DNA of 64,000 nt from positions 62,001-126,000 of the forward strand of contig NZ_FNNN01000009.1 of NCBI RefSeq assembly GCF_900106755.1. The letters run 5' to 3'. A model generated the notes under the pieces. That model was not told the DNA's origin. It worked only from the letters and a program-made list of their open reading frames with translations, and did not search any database. This stretch comes from Bacteroides faecis MAJ27 (GTDB lineage: Bacteria; Bacteroidota; Bacteroidia; Bacteroidales; Bacteroidaceae). This document shows positions 18,208 through 28,717 of this stretch, one piece after another (positions within the stretch are counted from its first letter, which is position 1; each line of letters starts with the position of its first letter). The translations under genes and the position numbers were made by a program.

Positions 18208-20214
18208 ATGAAAAACATTCTGACTGCAACATTCCTGACTTGCCTCTGCATCACAGGAAATGCACAAATTAATCATGGGTATCCTATTGACCCTGTACCT
18301 TTTACCTCCGTCAAAGTGACGGACAGTTTCTGGGGACAGCGCCTTCAGGCGAGCCGTGAAGTAACTATTCCTTTGGCATTCAGCAAATGCGAAGAGACAG
18401 GGCGTTACGAAAACTTTATAAAAGCGGCCCACCCCAGCGATACATATAAAGTAGAAGGATTCTCTTTCGACGATACCGACGTATACAAAACAATAGAAGG
18501 AGCCAGTTACTCCCTGCAGACCTATCCGGACAAGAAGCTGCAAAAATACATCGACAGTATACTCGTCATTGTTGCCGGAGCCCAAGAACCGGACGGCTAT
18601 CTCTATACCGCCCGTACCATGAACCCGAAGCATCCGCACAACTGGGCAGGAAAAGAACGCTGGGTAGCCGTAGAGAACCTGAGCCATGAATTCTACAATC
18701 TGGGGCACATGGTCGAAGGAGCCGTAGCGCATTATCAGGCTACCGGAAAGCGAAACTTCCTTGATATTGCCATTAAATATGCCGATTGTGTCTGCCGCGA
18801 AATCGGCAACGGGCCCGAACAAAAGAAATATGTACCGGGACATCAGATAGCCGAGATGGCTCTAGTCAAGCTCTACATGGTGACAGGAGATAAAAAGTAT
18901 CTCGATCAGGCAAAGTTCTTCCTGGATACCCGTGGATACACAAGCCGGAAAGACGCTTACAGTCAGGCACACAAACCCGTAGTAGAGCAGGATGAAGCCG
19001 TAGGACATGCCGTGCGTGCCGTTTATATGTATTCCGGCATGGCAGATGTGGCAGCCATCACCGGTGATAGCAGCTATATTAAAGCGATTGACAAAATCTG
19101 GGACAACATCGTCTCTAAAAAGATTTATATAACCGGAGGTATCGGTGCACGTCACGCAGGCGAAGCATTCGGTAACAACTACGAACTCCCCAACCTGTCC
19201 GCTTATTGCGAAACTTGTGCGGCTATCGGCAATGTGTATATGAACTACCGTCTCTTCCTGCTTCATGGAGATGCCAAGTATTTCGATGTGCTGGAACGCA
19301 CTTTGTACAATGGTCTGATATCGGGTGTATCACTGGACGGAGGTTCTTTTTTCTACCCCAACCCACTGTCTTCCAGCGGAAAATACAGTCGCAAACCTTG
19401 GTTCGGTTGTGCCTGCTGCCCTTCCAATGTCAGCCGTTTCATCCCGTCGTTACCGGGATATGTGTATGCCGTGAAGGACGATCAGGTATACGTGAACCTC
19501 TTCCTCTCTAACAAGGCCGAGCTGAAAGTGGATAAGAAAAAGATTATTCTGGAACAGGAAACCGATTACCCATGGAAGGGAGACATCCGTCTGAAAATAG
19601 CACAAGGCAATCAGAACTTTACGATGAAGCTCCGTATTCCCGGTTGGGTACGTGGAAATGTACTGCCCGGTGACCTGTACGCTTACGCTGACAATCAAAA
19701 ACCGGTTTACCGGGTATCCGTCAACGGACAGCCAGTAGAAAGCGACGTGAACAACGGCTATCTCAGTATCGCCCGCAAATGGAAAAAAGGAGATGTAGTA
19801 GAAGTACATTTCGATATGCTTCCCCGAATAGTAAAAGCAAATCCGAAGGTAGAAGCCGACCGCGGTCGCGTTGCCGTTGAACGCGGGCCCATCGTGTATT
19901 GTGCAGAATGGCCGGACAACAGATTCAATATACACAGCGTACTTCTCAACCAACATCCGCAATTCAAAGTAACAGAAAAACCTGAGTTACTTTACGGTAT
20001 CAATCAACTAACAACCGATGCACAGGCATTAAGCTATGACATGGCAGGAAAGTTGGTAGCTAAAGACGTAGAACTCACTCTAATTCCATATTATGCCTGG
20101 GCGCACCGTGGTGAAGGTGATATGGAAGTATGGCTACCCATCGATGTAAGTGCCACTTCAACACAGCTACAGGAAGCAGGAGTATGGGAGGATAACGGAT
20201 TCTTTAAGAATTAA
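18208..20214 (+). CDS. GH127 beta-L-arabinofuranosidase
   Basis: The 668-residue protein has a signal peptide (about 1-19) and the DUF1680/GH127 (alpha/alpha)6 barrel plus C-terminal beta domains. Family catalytic features are present: Glu335 and Cys336 in YCETCAAIG, and the cysteine cluster CACC at 401-404, matching the Zn-binding cysteine nucleophile arrangement known from HypBA1. GH127 releases terminal beta-L-Araf. It forms a two-gene operon with the GH43. An imperfectly conserved function cannot be excluded, since GH127-like enzymes also include GH146. Confidence 0.9.
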   Translation: MKNILTATFLTCLCITGNAQINHGYPIDPVPFTSVKVTDSFWGQRLQASREVTIPLAFSKCEETGRYENFIKAAHPSDTYKVEGFSFDDTDVYKTIEGASYSLQTYPDKKLQKYIDSILVIVAGAQEPDGYLYTARTMNPKHPHNWAGKERWVAVENLSHEFYNLGHMVEGAVAHYQATGKRNFLDIAIKYADCVCREIGNGPEQKKYVPGHQIAEMALVKLYMVTGDKKYLDQAKFFLDTRGYTSRKDAYSQAHKPVVEQDEAVGHAVRAVYMYSGMADVAAITGDSSYIKAIDKIWDNIVSKKIYITGGIGARHAGEAFGNNYELPNLSAYCETCAAIGNVYMNYRLFLLHGDAKYFDVLERTLYNGLISGVSLDGGSFFYPNPLSSSGKYSRKPWFGCACCPSNVSRFIPSLPGYVYAVKDDQVYVNLFLSNKAELKVDKKKIILEQETDYPWKGDIRLKIAQGNQNFTMKLRIPGWVRGNVLPGDLYAYADNQKPVYRVSVNGQPVESDVNNGYLSIARKWKKGDVVEVHFDMLPRIVKANPKVEADRGRVAVERGPIVYCAEWPDNRFNIHSVLLNQHPQFKVTEKPELLYGINQLTTDAQALSYDMAGKLVAKDVELTLIPYYAWAHRGEGDMEVWLPIDVSATSTQLQEAGVWEDNGFFKN

Positions 20215-20228
20215 TACGAACGTTGTGA

Positions 20229-20302
20229 AATGAAGAATGATGAATGAAGAATTACTTTGCAGCATGATAGCGCAGCCAATTCTTCATTCATCATTCTTCA
20301 TT
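20229..20302. repeat. 25-bp perfect inverted repeat between convergent genes
   Basis: Arms 20229-20253 and 20278-20302 are perfectly complementary (built of GAAGAATGATGAATGAAGAA) around a 24-nt loop. It separates the convergent GH127 and TonB-C genes and probably acts as a bidirectional terminator; the arms are made from a short GAATGA-type word also seen near 62155. Confidence 0.8.
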
Positions 20303-20372
20303 CTTCATTTCCACGCAGTTTTCAAGCCTACGTCGCCTGACAAGCAAAATCTTATATCAACAGAGGAAAAAA

Positions 20373-21233
20373 TCAATCAGCCAATATCCTCACATTCGGC
20401 GAAGGAACCCGGAACCAATATTCCGTCCATCTTCTTTCCTGTCCCGGAACCGTAAAAGATAATTTGATTAGATTATCATGCAGTCGTTCCACACTGATTT
20501 CATTCTTTGTTCCTTGTGTAAAAGTAGGATCAAGCGATCTGTCCACCATTTCCACATAAGTGTTATCCGACGGCAGACTGTACTCACCTTGACAATAAAT
20601 AACTGCATTTGACTTGCCATCCATACCGGCTGTCATTATATTCATGAATGTTTGGTCAGCCGACACAATCTTTAATACAGGAAATAACAGTATTTTATAT
20701 CCATGTTCGCCCGGCTGTACGGAGCAACTTTGCCATACTCCTTGCAAAGACCTGTTTTCCACTTCCTGTCCCAACGGCACCACAAGTTCGGGGAAATTAG
20801 GCCTCGGTGTATCCTTTCTAGACAGATTAAACATGATCGGAGCAGTGAAACGTACTTTCACCGCCTCACCTCTATCCATTCCCGGTTTCCATTTAGGCAT
20901 TGATTTCACTACACGTAACGCTTCTTCGTCCAGCAAGGGGTCGACTCCTCTTATAACTTTGGCCTGATCCAATGTTCCGTCTTCCATAATGACGAACTGC
21001 ACAATCACACGACCGGAAATCCCCTTCTTTTGTGCTTCCACAGGGTACTTGATGTTTGTAGACAGAAACTTCATCATAGCTTGTATCCCTCCCGGAAATT
21101 CCGGCAGTTGATCGGGCATCAGATAAACTCCATCACTATCCACCTTCTCCACAGGCTTCTGCTGGGCAAACGAAGGCAGGCATACCAATAATACGAGAAA
21201 CAGACCGAATAATTTTGTGTTCATAACTATCAT
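20373..21233 (-). CDS. TonB C-terminal-domain protein with DUF4488-like C-terminus
   Basis: The 286-residue product has a signal peptide (ending PSFAQ), a TonB-C domain at about 45-135 (FPGGIQAMMKFL, YPVEAQKKGISGRVIVQFVI, DPLLDEEALRVVKSMPKWKPG), and a lipocalin-like DUF4488-type domain (about 160-280, LQGVWQSCS and ERRWTEYWFRVP). It lacks the proline-rich linker and the usual anchor of a canonical TonB and has no ExbB/ExbD nearby, so it may be a periplasmic TonB-domain protein rather than the energiser of SusC. The ATG at 21222-21224 is an alternative start. It lies alone, between GH127 and GH97, on the opposite strand to GH127. Confidence 0.8.
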   Translation of the reverse strand: MIVMNTKLFGLFLVLLVCLPSFAQQKPVEKVDSDGVYLMPDQLPEFPGGIQAMMKFLSTNIKYPVEAQKKGISGRVIVQFVIMEDGTLDQAKVIRGVDPLLDEEALRVVKSMPKWKPGMDRGEAVKVRFTAPIMFNLSRKDTPRPNFPELVVPLGQEVENRSLQGVWQSCSVQPGEHGYKILLFPVLKIVSADQTFMNIMTAGMDGKSNAVIYCQGEYSLPSDNTYVEMVDRSLDPTFTQGTKNEISVERLHDNLIKLSFTVPGQERRWTEYWFRVPSPNVRILAD

Positions 21234-21324
21234 ATTTAAAGGTTAAACAATTACCGCAAGATAGTGTATTTTTATTGAAACACAGCAAGATTCGTCTGTT
21301 TCTTTTCACATAATGAAAAAAATA

Positions 21325-23271
21325 TCAACGCGCTACCAGTACAGCACCTCCTTGCGACCGAATCTCCAGCTGCACTTTACCATTCTCCTTCACCTTCAGC
21401 GATGTAAGTTGCGGCTCCCCCTTCTTGTCATCCTTATAAAGAGCCACCGTCTTTCCGGCAAACATCTCCAGATCCAATTTCAGTTTCAACGGTTCCTTTC
21501 CGGCATTCACAGCCGCCAGATACCAGATATCTCCATGCCGACGTGCCAACACCACATATTTACCCGGATAACCATCGACGAACCGTGTTTCATCCCACGT
21601 TGCGGGTACTTGCTTCATAAAGTCCATACAGACAGCCGGAACATCGTTCAGATTGTTCGGAGCCAATGCTAAGTTCTGAACCGGATTCTGGAACAGAACG
21701 GTAGTCGCCAACTGGAACACATCCGTAGTCCGGCGCGTTGTACCACCGTCATTATTACGGTTCAGACGCTTGTTCAGGAAACAACCGCCAAACTCCATCG
21801 ATCCCACCGTATTGCGGATAAACGGATGAAGGCATGTATTGAATGCCTCCTCATCGCAGAAATGCTGGTTGAACACCATATTCTCCGATGCCAGCACCGC
21901 TTCACTACCTACATAGTTCGGATACATACGTTCCCATCCGCGAGGCAATGTACAGCCATGGAAGATAACCATCAACCCATGATCGTCCGCATCACTCAGG
22001 ATATCTTCATACAACCGCATCGTCTCCTGCTTGTCACCTCCGAAGAAATCGACCTTGATTCCCTTCACACCCAGACTTTGCAGCCATCTCATTTCACGTT
22101 TACGGATGATCGCATTGTCCATCCGGTTTACCGGCCCCTGTTCAATGTCATTCCAATAACCGGAAGAACTATACCATAAGAATAATTCCACTCCCTTACT
22201 ACGTGCATACTCAACCAGTGACTTCATACGCTGATGTCCGATTCTCGTATCCCACCAGTTGTCTATCAACACGTACTCATATCCCATCGCCGAAGCCAAA
22301 TCAATATAACGCACCTGATCATCATAGTTAATACTGCCGTCCTGCCAAAGAATCCAGCTCCATGTACCGCGACCGAAACGATACTCATGTTTCGTTTCAT
22401 AAAGCGGACTTACCACGTCCCACGGAACAGTCGTTTCTACAATCGGTTTCAGATTATCTCCCACCGTGATCGTACGCCACGGAGTAGCACCGGGCAATGC
22501 AAAAGCAGGAGCGACCGTCCCGTTGCCATTATTTTCTTCCGCCATCGGAAAAGCGACCGTATATAGATTTCCTTCGCTCACGTCACTCAACCGGGAACCG
22601 CAATAGCGACTGTCCACACCCGTCTCGCTGACCAGTACCCAGCCGGCATCCCCTACACGGAACAAACAAGGGAAGGTATATCCATGTCCATACTGCGAAC
22701 GTTCGCTCATCGGAGCATCTGCCTTATATTCTTCCTCATAGCTGGGTTTCGTACGTTTCCAGCCTATCATCGCATCGCTCTGCGGACACAGGAAAGTAGT
22801 AGTCTGTTCGGGAAAGCGGAAACCTGTCTTTTCCTCATTCACCGTCACACTGGCTCTTCCACCCTGATGCGGCAAAGTATAACGGAAAGCCACATCATGA
22901 TCACTCACCCGAAAGACAACTCCAAGTTTCTGCCCTTTCTCATTCTCGAAATGACAAGTCAGTTCATTCGCACGGTAATGTACTTCGGAGACCTTAATAC
23001 GCGTCTGCCGGTAGACAGTGTCGATCTTGTCAACGGAATGTCCGGCCAGTTTGAGATTCTTCGTAAAATCACCGATATTGGTATCCATACCCAAAGGGGA
23101 CTTCTCCAGCATCGTTTGTCCGTTATAACTGACAGAATAGCAAGGTTTCGTCTCGTTCTGAGCAAATACCGCCAACTGCAACTTTCCGTCCGGTCCCTTT
23201 ACAACTACATCCTGCGCTGCAAGAGTACCCATACCAAGAATTGCCACCAAAGCACTTACAAGTTTCTTCAT
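21325..23271 (-). CDS. GH97 retaining alpha-galactosidase / beta-L-arabinopyranosidase
   Basis: The 648-residue enzyme has a signal peptide (1-19), the GH97 N-terminal beta-supersandwich (about 20-275), the (beta/alpha)8 barrel (about 276-560) and a C-terminal sandwich. The motif GIKVDFFGGD places an Asp (Asp408) where retaining GH97 enzymes carry their nucleophile, not the Glu pair of inverting members such as SusB. Retaining GH97s cleave alpha-galactosides or, in the B. thetaiotaomicron relative near the AGP locus, beta-L-arabinopyranosides, which have the same configuration apart from C6. Which applies here is not decidable from sequence alone. Monocistronic, divergent from the regulator gene. 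Confidence 0.9.
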   Translation of the reverse strand: MKKLVSALVAILGMGTLAAQDVVVKGPDGKLQLAVFAQNETKPCYSVSYNGQTMLEKSPLGMDTNIGDFTKNLKLAGHSVDKIDTVYRQTRIKVSEVHYRANELTCHFENEKGQKLGVVFRVSDHDVAFRYTLPHQGGRASVTVNEEKTGFRFPEQTTTFLCPQSDAMIGWKRTKPSYEEEYKADAPMSERSQYGHGYTFPCLFRVGDAGWVLVSETGVDSRYCGSRLSDVSEGNLYTVAFPMAEENNGNGTVAPAFALPGATPWRTITVGDNLKPIVETTVPWDVVSPLYETKHEYRFGRGTWSWILWQDGSINYDDQVRYIDLASAMGYEYVLIDNWWDTRIGHQRMKSLVEYARSKGVELFLWYSSSGYWNDIEQGPVNRMDNAIIRKREMRWLQSLGVKGIKVDFFGGDKQETMRLYEDILSDADDHGLMVIFHGCTLPRGWERMYPNYVGSEAVLASENMVFNQHFCDEEAFNTCLHPFIRNTVGSMEFGGCFLNKRLNRNNDGGTTRRTTDVFQLATTVLFQNPVQNLALAPNNLNDVPAVCMDFMKQVPATWDETRFVDGYPGKYVVLARRHGDIWYLAAVNAGKEPLKLKLDLEMFAGKTVALYKDDKKGEPQLTSLKVKENGKVQLEIRSQGGAVLVAR

Positions 23272-23321
23272 AATATTATTCTTCGTTTTATAATTAAAAT
23301 GCTTTCCTATTATACCGAAAA

Positions 23322-23329
23322 CAAAAATA
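23322..23329 (-). promoter_or_regulatory. -7 box of GH97 gene
   Basis: The minus strand reads TATTTTTG, about 51 nt before the ATG. The HTCS operator-like motif is not present at the expected distance. Confidence 0.55.
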
Positions 23330-23466
23330 GGAAATATAATTATCTCCGCACACAGGCTTCAGGCGTTTGCATGATTTCTCCCCCCTCTTTGATTGATATA
23401 CAGACATCCCCTCCCGAAACTCCTTATAAAAAGAATCGTTTGACTAAGTATAATCCCGACTTTTTC

Positions 23467-23474
23467 TATCTTTG
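23467..23474 (+). promoter_or_regulatory. -7 box of the membrane AraC regulator
   Basis: It reads TATCTTTG; a TTTGAC lies at 23439-23444. Transcription would start near 23481, which excludes the upstream TTG at 23472 and supports the ATG at 23502. Confidence 0.6.
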
Positions 23475-23501
23475 TCATCGATAACCATAATCCGTATCCT
23501 A

Positions 23502-26142
23502 ATGACGGCAAATAACCGGAAAAACACCAGAATACTCCTATTCCTCATCCTATGTATCAGGATGACGCTGACTGTGAGTGCCGGCGACTTTCTGTTTACG
23601 TCGGTCAATACGGCTCAAGGATTGAGTGACAACCAAATACGCTACATGCTCCAGCTACCCGACGGAAGAATGGTGTTTACCACCAACGGGAGCGTCAATC
23701 TGTATGACGGCGTGCATTTCAGCTACCTCCACCGCAAGGCAGAAAACGTCTATCCGCTGAAACAGTATGACGGATACTACCGCATCTATCAATGCGGGGA
23801 TTCTCTTCTGTGGATCAAAGATCGTCATAAACTGATGTGCATCCATCTCCCTCAAGAAGAATACATTGCCGACCTCGACTCTTATTTTCGGGAAAGAGAA
23901 TATACACGAACCGGTAGAAGACCTTTTCGTTGACCATTCGGGACGTATCTGGCTGCTTACTTCCCGGACATTGCAGGAACTGAAAACAGGCATCCGCATG
24001 GCTCTGCCGGAGCATGAGCAGCGAAAGCTACAGGACGTAAATTCAGACGAACGCGCGATTTATTTATTCTATCACACGGGCGAAGTAGCCTGCTACGATC
24101 CGAAAACCGGCAAACGACTGTACGAACGGGCAGCTTACCCCGCATCCGAACGGGAGAACTTCGGGTATACCTCTCTTGTCGTTAAAAGCGAGAAAGGATT
24201 CTACCAGTTGCGCAATGGACGCAAAGGAGGACTATTCTACTTTAATCCGCAAAACCGGACATGGCAAAAGCTGTTCGAGCAAGACTACACGCTCAACACC
24301 TTAATCGTCACCCCACAGAGCGAGAAAGCATACGTCAGTTGTTACCACGGTTTCTGGATCATCGACCTCAAAAACGGGGAACAACAGTATATTCCCGTAC
24401 TGGAAACAAAGAAAGGACAGCTCGTTTCGACCGAAGTCAGCACCATCTTTCAGGATGCTCAGGGCGGATTGTGGATCGGCACATTCAATCGGGGATTGCT
24501 CTATCATCACCCTGCCATGCACAAACTGCTGAACGTCAGCCGTACTTCTTTCCCCGTATCACCGGAAGAGGATGTAACCGTCGAAGCCTTTGCGGAAGAC
24601 GACGACCACCACATTTATCTGAAAAGTCATTCTAAAATCTATCAGTTGACGACCGACAAAGAAGGTGCCCGTATCCTAGTGCCTGTATCAGCCTCATCGA
24701 TTTCTACAGAAACTGCAAGAGCGCTGAACCGGGGAAGTGGAAACCAATCGTACAGAAACCAATCGTACACCGCTTTATGCACCGATTCACGAGGATGGAC
24801 ATGGGCAGGAACAGCCGACGGACTGGAGCTTTTCACTGATAACGGGCAAACGCCGGACCACACAGCCTCCCCCCGTGTCTTCTATCGTGAAAACGGACTG
24901 AGCAACAACTTCGTGCAGGCAATCATCGAGGATAAGAATAACAATATCTGGGTGACTACCAGCAATGGTATTTCGCGTATTCATGTCCATCCGGAGAATC
25001 AGGAGGTCGGTTTTACCAATTTCAACCAGTTAGACGGCGCATTGGAAGGAGAATATATGCAAGGAGCCGTCTTCGAATCTTCCGACGGCACACTTTATTT
25101 CGGAGGCATCGACGGCTTTACCATTTTCTGCCCCGACCAGGAACTCGCCACTCCGGGACTGCCCTACAGACCGGTCTTCACCACCCTGCGTCTATATGGT
25201 GAGAAAGTCAACACCGGAGAAAGGTACGGAAACCGCATCATCCTGCCCCAAGCTGCTCCTTATACCACGAAGATAGAACTGGACTACAACCAGAACTTTC
25301 TGACCTTCGAATGTTCGGCACTGAACTACGTGAACAGTGAACGTACCTATTACCGCTACCAACTGGAAGGAATCGACAAACAATGGATGAACGCCTTCGC
25401 AAGCGGACAAGGGAACGCAACCGTCGGCAATGGTATCCTGCAGGCATCTTACACCAATCTGCCACCCGGAGAATATACATTCAAGGTTGCCGCATCCGAC
25501 AACCTGTTGCAATGGAACGAAAACATCACAAAGATACAGGTCACCATCCACGCCCCTTGGTGGAAAACGACTACTGCCTACGTTCTGTATACAGTCGCCC
25601 TATTACTGATCGTCTCAGGCAGCATCCGCCTCTATATCTATCAGACAAAGAAAAAGATGGAACAGCAACATAAAGAAGAAATTCTGCTGCTCCGTATCCG
25701 CAACCTGATAGAACAATGCAATAACTATGAGGCCGAACAGAAAAACCGTTCGGAGAAAAAGGACTGCCCCCATCCTGCCTGCGATACGAACGCGACAGCA
25801 TCTGATAATGGCTCAGCCTTCCTGGTACAGGCCATCGAACTGGTGGAAAAGAACCTTGACGTAAGCGGCTACTCCGTAGAGCAACTGAGCCGTGACCTCT
25901 GCATGGAACGTACCGGACTTTACCGCAAGCTAGTGACTTTGCTCGACCAGTCTCCCAGCCTGTTCATCCGTAACATCCGTCTTCAACGGGCAGCACAGTT
26001 GCTTGCCGAAGGCCAACTGAGCGTAACTGAAATAGCGGAGCGTACCGGTTTCAGCAGTTCCAGCTACCTAAGCAAATGTTTTCAGGAAATGTACGGGTGC
26101 CGTCCGTCGGAATATGCGGAGAAAGCGAAGAAATCAACCTGA
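23502..26142 (+). pseudogene. Propeller-Y_Y_Y-TM-AraC regulator without kinase, split by a one-base frameshift
   Basis: Two overlapping frames make one gene. The first (from ATG 23502 to the stop at 23931-23933) encodes a signal peptide and the first propeller repeats; the second carries more propeller repeats (WIGTFNRGLLY, WAGTADGLELF, IWVTTSNGIS), a Y_Y_Y domain, one TM helix (around 25569-25640) and an AraC HTH (YSVEQLSRDLCM, EIAERTGFSSSSYLSKCF). Removing one base from GGGAAA at 23890-23895 joins them into about 879 residues. No HisKA, HATPase or receiver lies between the TM and the HTH, unlike the HTCS at 8852-13006. The long intact downstream frame suggests a recent mutation or a sequencing error. 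Probable regulator of GH97 and GH31. Confidence 0.8.
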
Positions 26143-26191
26143 TTGTTGTTTGTTTCAACCTGGCTATTGTCAGCGAGAAGCCCTTCCGCCC

Positions 26192-26199
26192 TACCTTTG
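26192..26199 (+). promoter_or_regulatory. -7 box of GH31 gene
   Basis: It reads TACCTTTG, 27 nt before the chosen ATG at 26227, so GH31 can be transcribed independently of the regulator gene. Confidence 0.55.
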
Positions 26200-26226
26200 C
26201 CGTATCATAAAGCACTTTTAAAAACC

Positions 26227-28701
26227 ATGAAAATGAATCTTAGAAAAACAGGCATCCTGCTGGCATGGGCAACGATCATTGCCGCAAACGGTACGGCACA
26301 AAACGTACAACGCACCTCCCAAGGCATCAAGTATGCAGCACAAGGGATGGACGTCAGTATAGAATTCTATTCGCCTACTATCGTCCGGGTATATAAAACA
26401 CTAAGCGAAACGGCTTCCGACAAGGAAAGCCTCGTCGTCACCAAAGCACCGGAACAGACCTCGGTTTCTTTCGGTGAAAAGGGGAAAAATGTGACATTGA
26501 GCAGCAATGCCATCCAAGTGGAAGTGAACCCCGCAACAGGTGGTATCCACTTCTTCGATACGGCAGGACAACGACTGCTGACAGACAAAGACTACGGAAC
26601 GCAGTTTACTCCTTTCAACGATGCCGGCGTCCCGTCGTACAATGTCCGGCAGGCTTTCTTGCTGGATAAAGACGAAGTCATCTACGGTTTGGGGCAGCAG
26701 CAGACAGGGAAAGTGAACCAGCGTAATCAGAAACTCTTCCTCCGCAACCAGAACATGAGTATCTGCATTCCTTTCATTCACTCTATCAAAGGCTATGCCC
26801 TCTACTGGGACAATTACTCTCCCACCACCTTCCTCGACAACCCGCAAGAGACATCCTTCGACTCGGAAGTCGGTGACTGTGCCGACTACTACTTCATCTA
26901 CGGCGGCAACGCCGACGGAGTCATAGCCGGAGTACGCGACCTGACAGGTCAAGCTCCTTTGTATCCTCTCTGGACTCTCGGATTCTGGCAATGTCGCGAA
27001 CGCTACAAAAGTCCGGATGAACTATGCGAAGTCGTAGACAAATACCGTGAACTGAAAGTTCCTCTGGACGGAATTATCCAGGACTGGCAATACTGGGGTT
27101 GCAACGAAAACTGGAATTCCATGAAATTCCAGAATCCCCGCTACATCAACAAAATGGGTGATCCGGAATACATGAAGTTTCTCCCCAACGGAGAGGACAA
27201 GAATGCCAACTACGGAACTCCCCGCATTAAAAGCCCCAAAGAGATGATAGACTATGTACACAAGCAGAACGCACATATCATGATCTCAGTATGGGCCTCC
27301 TTCGGACCGTGGACGGAAATGTACCAGAAGATGGACAGTCTGAAAGCACTGCTCCACTTCGAGACGTGGCCGCCCAAAGCCGGAGTCAAACCTTACGACC
27401 CATATAATCCGGCAGCACGGGATATCTACTGGGCGGCGATGAAAAAGAACATCTTCGATCTGGGTATGGATGCATGGTGGCTCGACTCCACCGAACCGGA
27501 CCATATGGATATCAAAGACCAGGACTTCAATACACAGACCTATCTGGGGTCTTTCCGCAGAGTACACAACGCCTTCCCCTTAATGTCCAACAAAGGGGTA
27601 TACGAACACCAACGCGCCACCACTTCCGACAAGCGCGTATTCCTGCTCACCCGTTCTTCTTTCTTGGGACAGCAACGTTATGCTTCGCATTCATGGAGCG
27701 GTGACGTCGTTTCGACCTGGGACGTGATGCGCAAGCAGTTAGCTGCAGGACTGAACTATACATTATGCGGCATCCCCTACTGGAACACAGATTTAGGCGG
27801 CTTCTTCGCATGGAGATATAACAATAATGTCAACAACATCGCTTATCATGAATTGCACGTCCGCTGGTATCAGTGGGGAGTATTCCAGCCTATCATGCGT
27901 TCGCACAACTCCAGCCCGGTAGCCGTGGAGATATACCAGTTCGGCAAGAAGGGCGACTGGTCTTATGACGCACTGGAAAAATACACTCATTTACGTTACC
28001 GCCTGTTACCCTACATTTACAGCACTTCCTGGGAAGTGACCAGCAAGGCAGGCAGCATCATGCGCCCGCTTATGATGGATTTCCCGAAAGACAAAAAGGT
28101 GCTCGATATGGACACTGAGTATATGTTCGGACGTAATTTCCTGGTCCGCCCGGTAACAGATTCTCTGTATACTTGGCAAGACGAAAAACAGAACGGTCAC
28201 CAGAAAGACATGAGCAGGATCGGAAAAACCGATGTTTACCTTCCCCAAGGTGCCCGCTGGTTCGACTTCTGGACCGGACAAACACTGGAAGGCGGACAGA
28301 CACTCCAGCGTGAAGTACCGATTGACATTATGCCGATCTACGTTCGTGCCGGTTCTATCCTCCCCTGGGGGCCCGCCGTACAATACTCTACGGAAAAGAA
28401 ATGGGATAATCTGACCATCCGTATTTATCCGGGAGCAGATGCTGAATTTACCCTTTACGAAGATGAGTTCGACAATTACAATTACGAAAAGGGCGCCTAT
28501 TCCACCATCGCTCTGAAATGGAACGACCAAGACCGTACACTAACCATTGACGACCGGCAAGGCAGCTACAAGGGAATGCTGAAGAACCGTAAGTTCAACC
28601 TGATAGTAGTGGAACCGGGAAAAGGCTGTGGTGACGGTGACTCAGCTACATTCGACAAGTCCGTTTCTTACAGAGGAAAGAAGGTGGTTGCAAAGTTATA
28701 A
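26227..28701 (+). CDS. GH31 alpha-glycosidase (alpha-xylosidase/alpha-galactosidase-like)
   Basis: The frame is open from a TTG at 26143, but the ATG at 26227 gives a clean signal peptide (ending ANGTAQ) and lies just after a -7 box; the product is then 824 residues. Domains are an N-terminal beta-sandwich, the (beta/alpha)8 barrel with YPLWTLGFWQCRERYKS, the nucleophile Asp420 in DAWWLDSTEP, the acid/base Asp in SHSWSGDVVSTWD, and C-terminal sandwiches plus a DUF5110-like region. WWLDSTEP is closest to alpha-xylosidase-type members in my recollection. In an AGP locus an alpha-galactosidase or beta-arabinopyranosidase role is also possible. Confidence 0.85.
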   Translation: MKMNLRKTGILLAWATIIAANGTAQNVQRTSQGIKYAAQGMDVSIEFYSPTIVRVYKTLSETASDKESLVVTKAPEQTSVSFGEKGKNVTLSSNAIQVEVNPATGGIHFFDTAGQRLLTDKDYGTQFTPFNDAGVPSYNVRQAFLLDKDEVIYGLGQQQTGKVNQRNQKLFLRNQNMSICIPFIHSIKGYALYWDNYSPTTFLDNPQETSFDSEVGDCADYYFIYGGNADGVIAGVRDLTGQAPLYPLWTLGFWQCRERYKSPDELCEVVDKYRELKVPLDGIIQDWQYWGCNENWNSMKFQNPRYINKMGDPEYMKFLPNGEDKNANYGTPRIKSPKEMIDYVHKQNAHIMISVWASFGPWTEMYQKMDSLKALLHFETWPPKAGVKPYDPYNPAARDIYWAAMKKNIFDLGMDAWWLDSTEPDHMDIKDQDFNTQTYLGSFRRVHNAFPLMSNKGVYEHQRATTSDKRVFLLTRSSFLGQQRYASHSWSGDVVSTWDVMRKQLAAGLNYTLCGIPYWNTDLGGFFAWRYNNNVNNIAYHELHVRWYQWGVFQPIMRSHNSSPVAVEIYQFGKKGDWSYDALEKYTHLRYRLLPYIYSTSWEVTSKAGSIMRPLMMDFPKDKKVLDMDTEYMFGRNFLVRPVTDSLYTWQDEKQNGHQKDMSRIGKTDVYLPQGARWFDFWTGQTLEGGQTLQREVPIDIMPIYVRAGSILPWGPAVQYSTEKKWDNLTIRIYPGADAEFTLYEDEFDNYNYEKGAYSTIALKWNDQDRTLTIDDRQGSYKGMLKNRKFNLIVVEPGKGCGDGDSATFDKSVSYRGKKVVAKL

Positions 28702-28717
28702 ATTGACAAGTAACAAA

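Noticed and set aside
20229..20302. Invertible promoter flanked by inverted repeats.
   Set aside because: The loop is only 24 nt without promoter sequence, it lies between two gene ends, and no invertase gene is nearby.
23884..23900. Programmed -1 frameshifting at GGGAAAG in the AraC regulator.
   Set aside because: The heptamer is not in the phase required by the incoming frame, and the needed shift is +1; a mutation or sequencing error is simpler.
26143..26226. Use of the TTG at 26143 as the GH31 start.
   Set aside because: It lies upstream of the -7 box at 26192-26199, and the ATG at 26227 gives a typical signal peptide.
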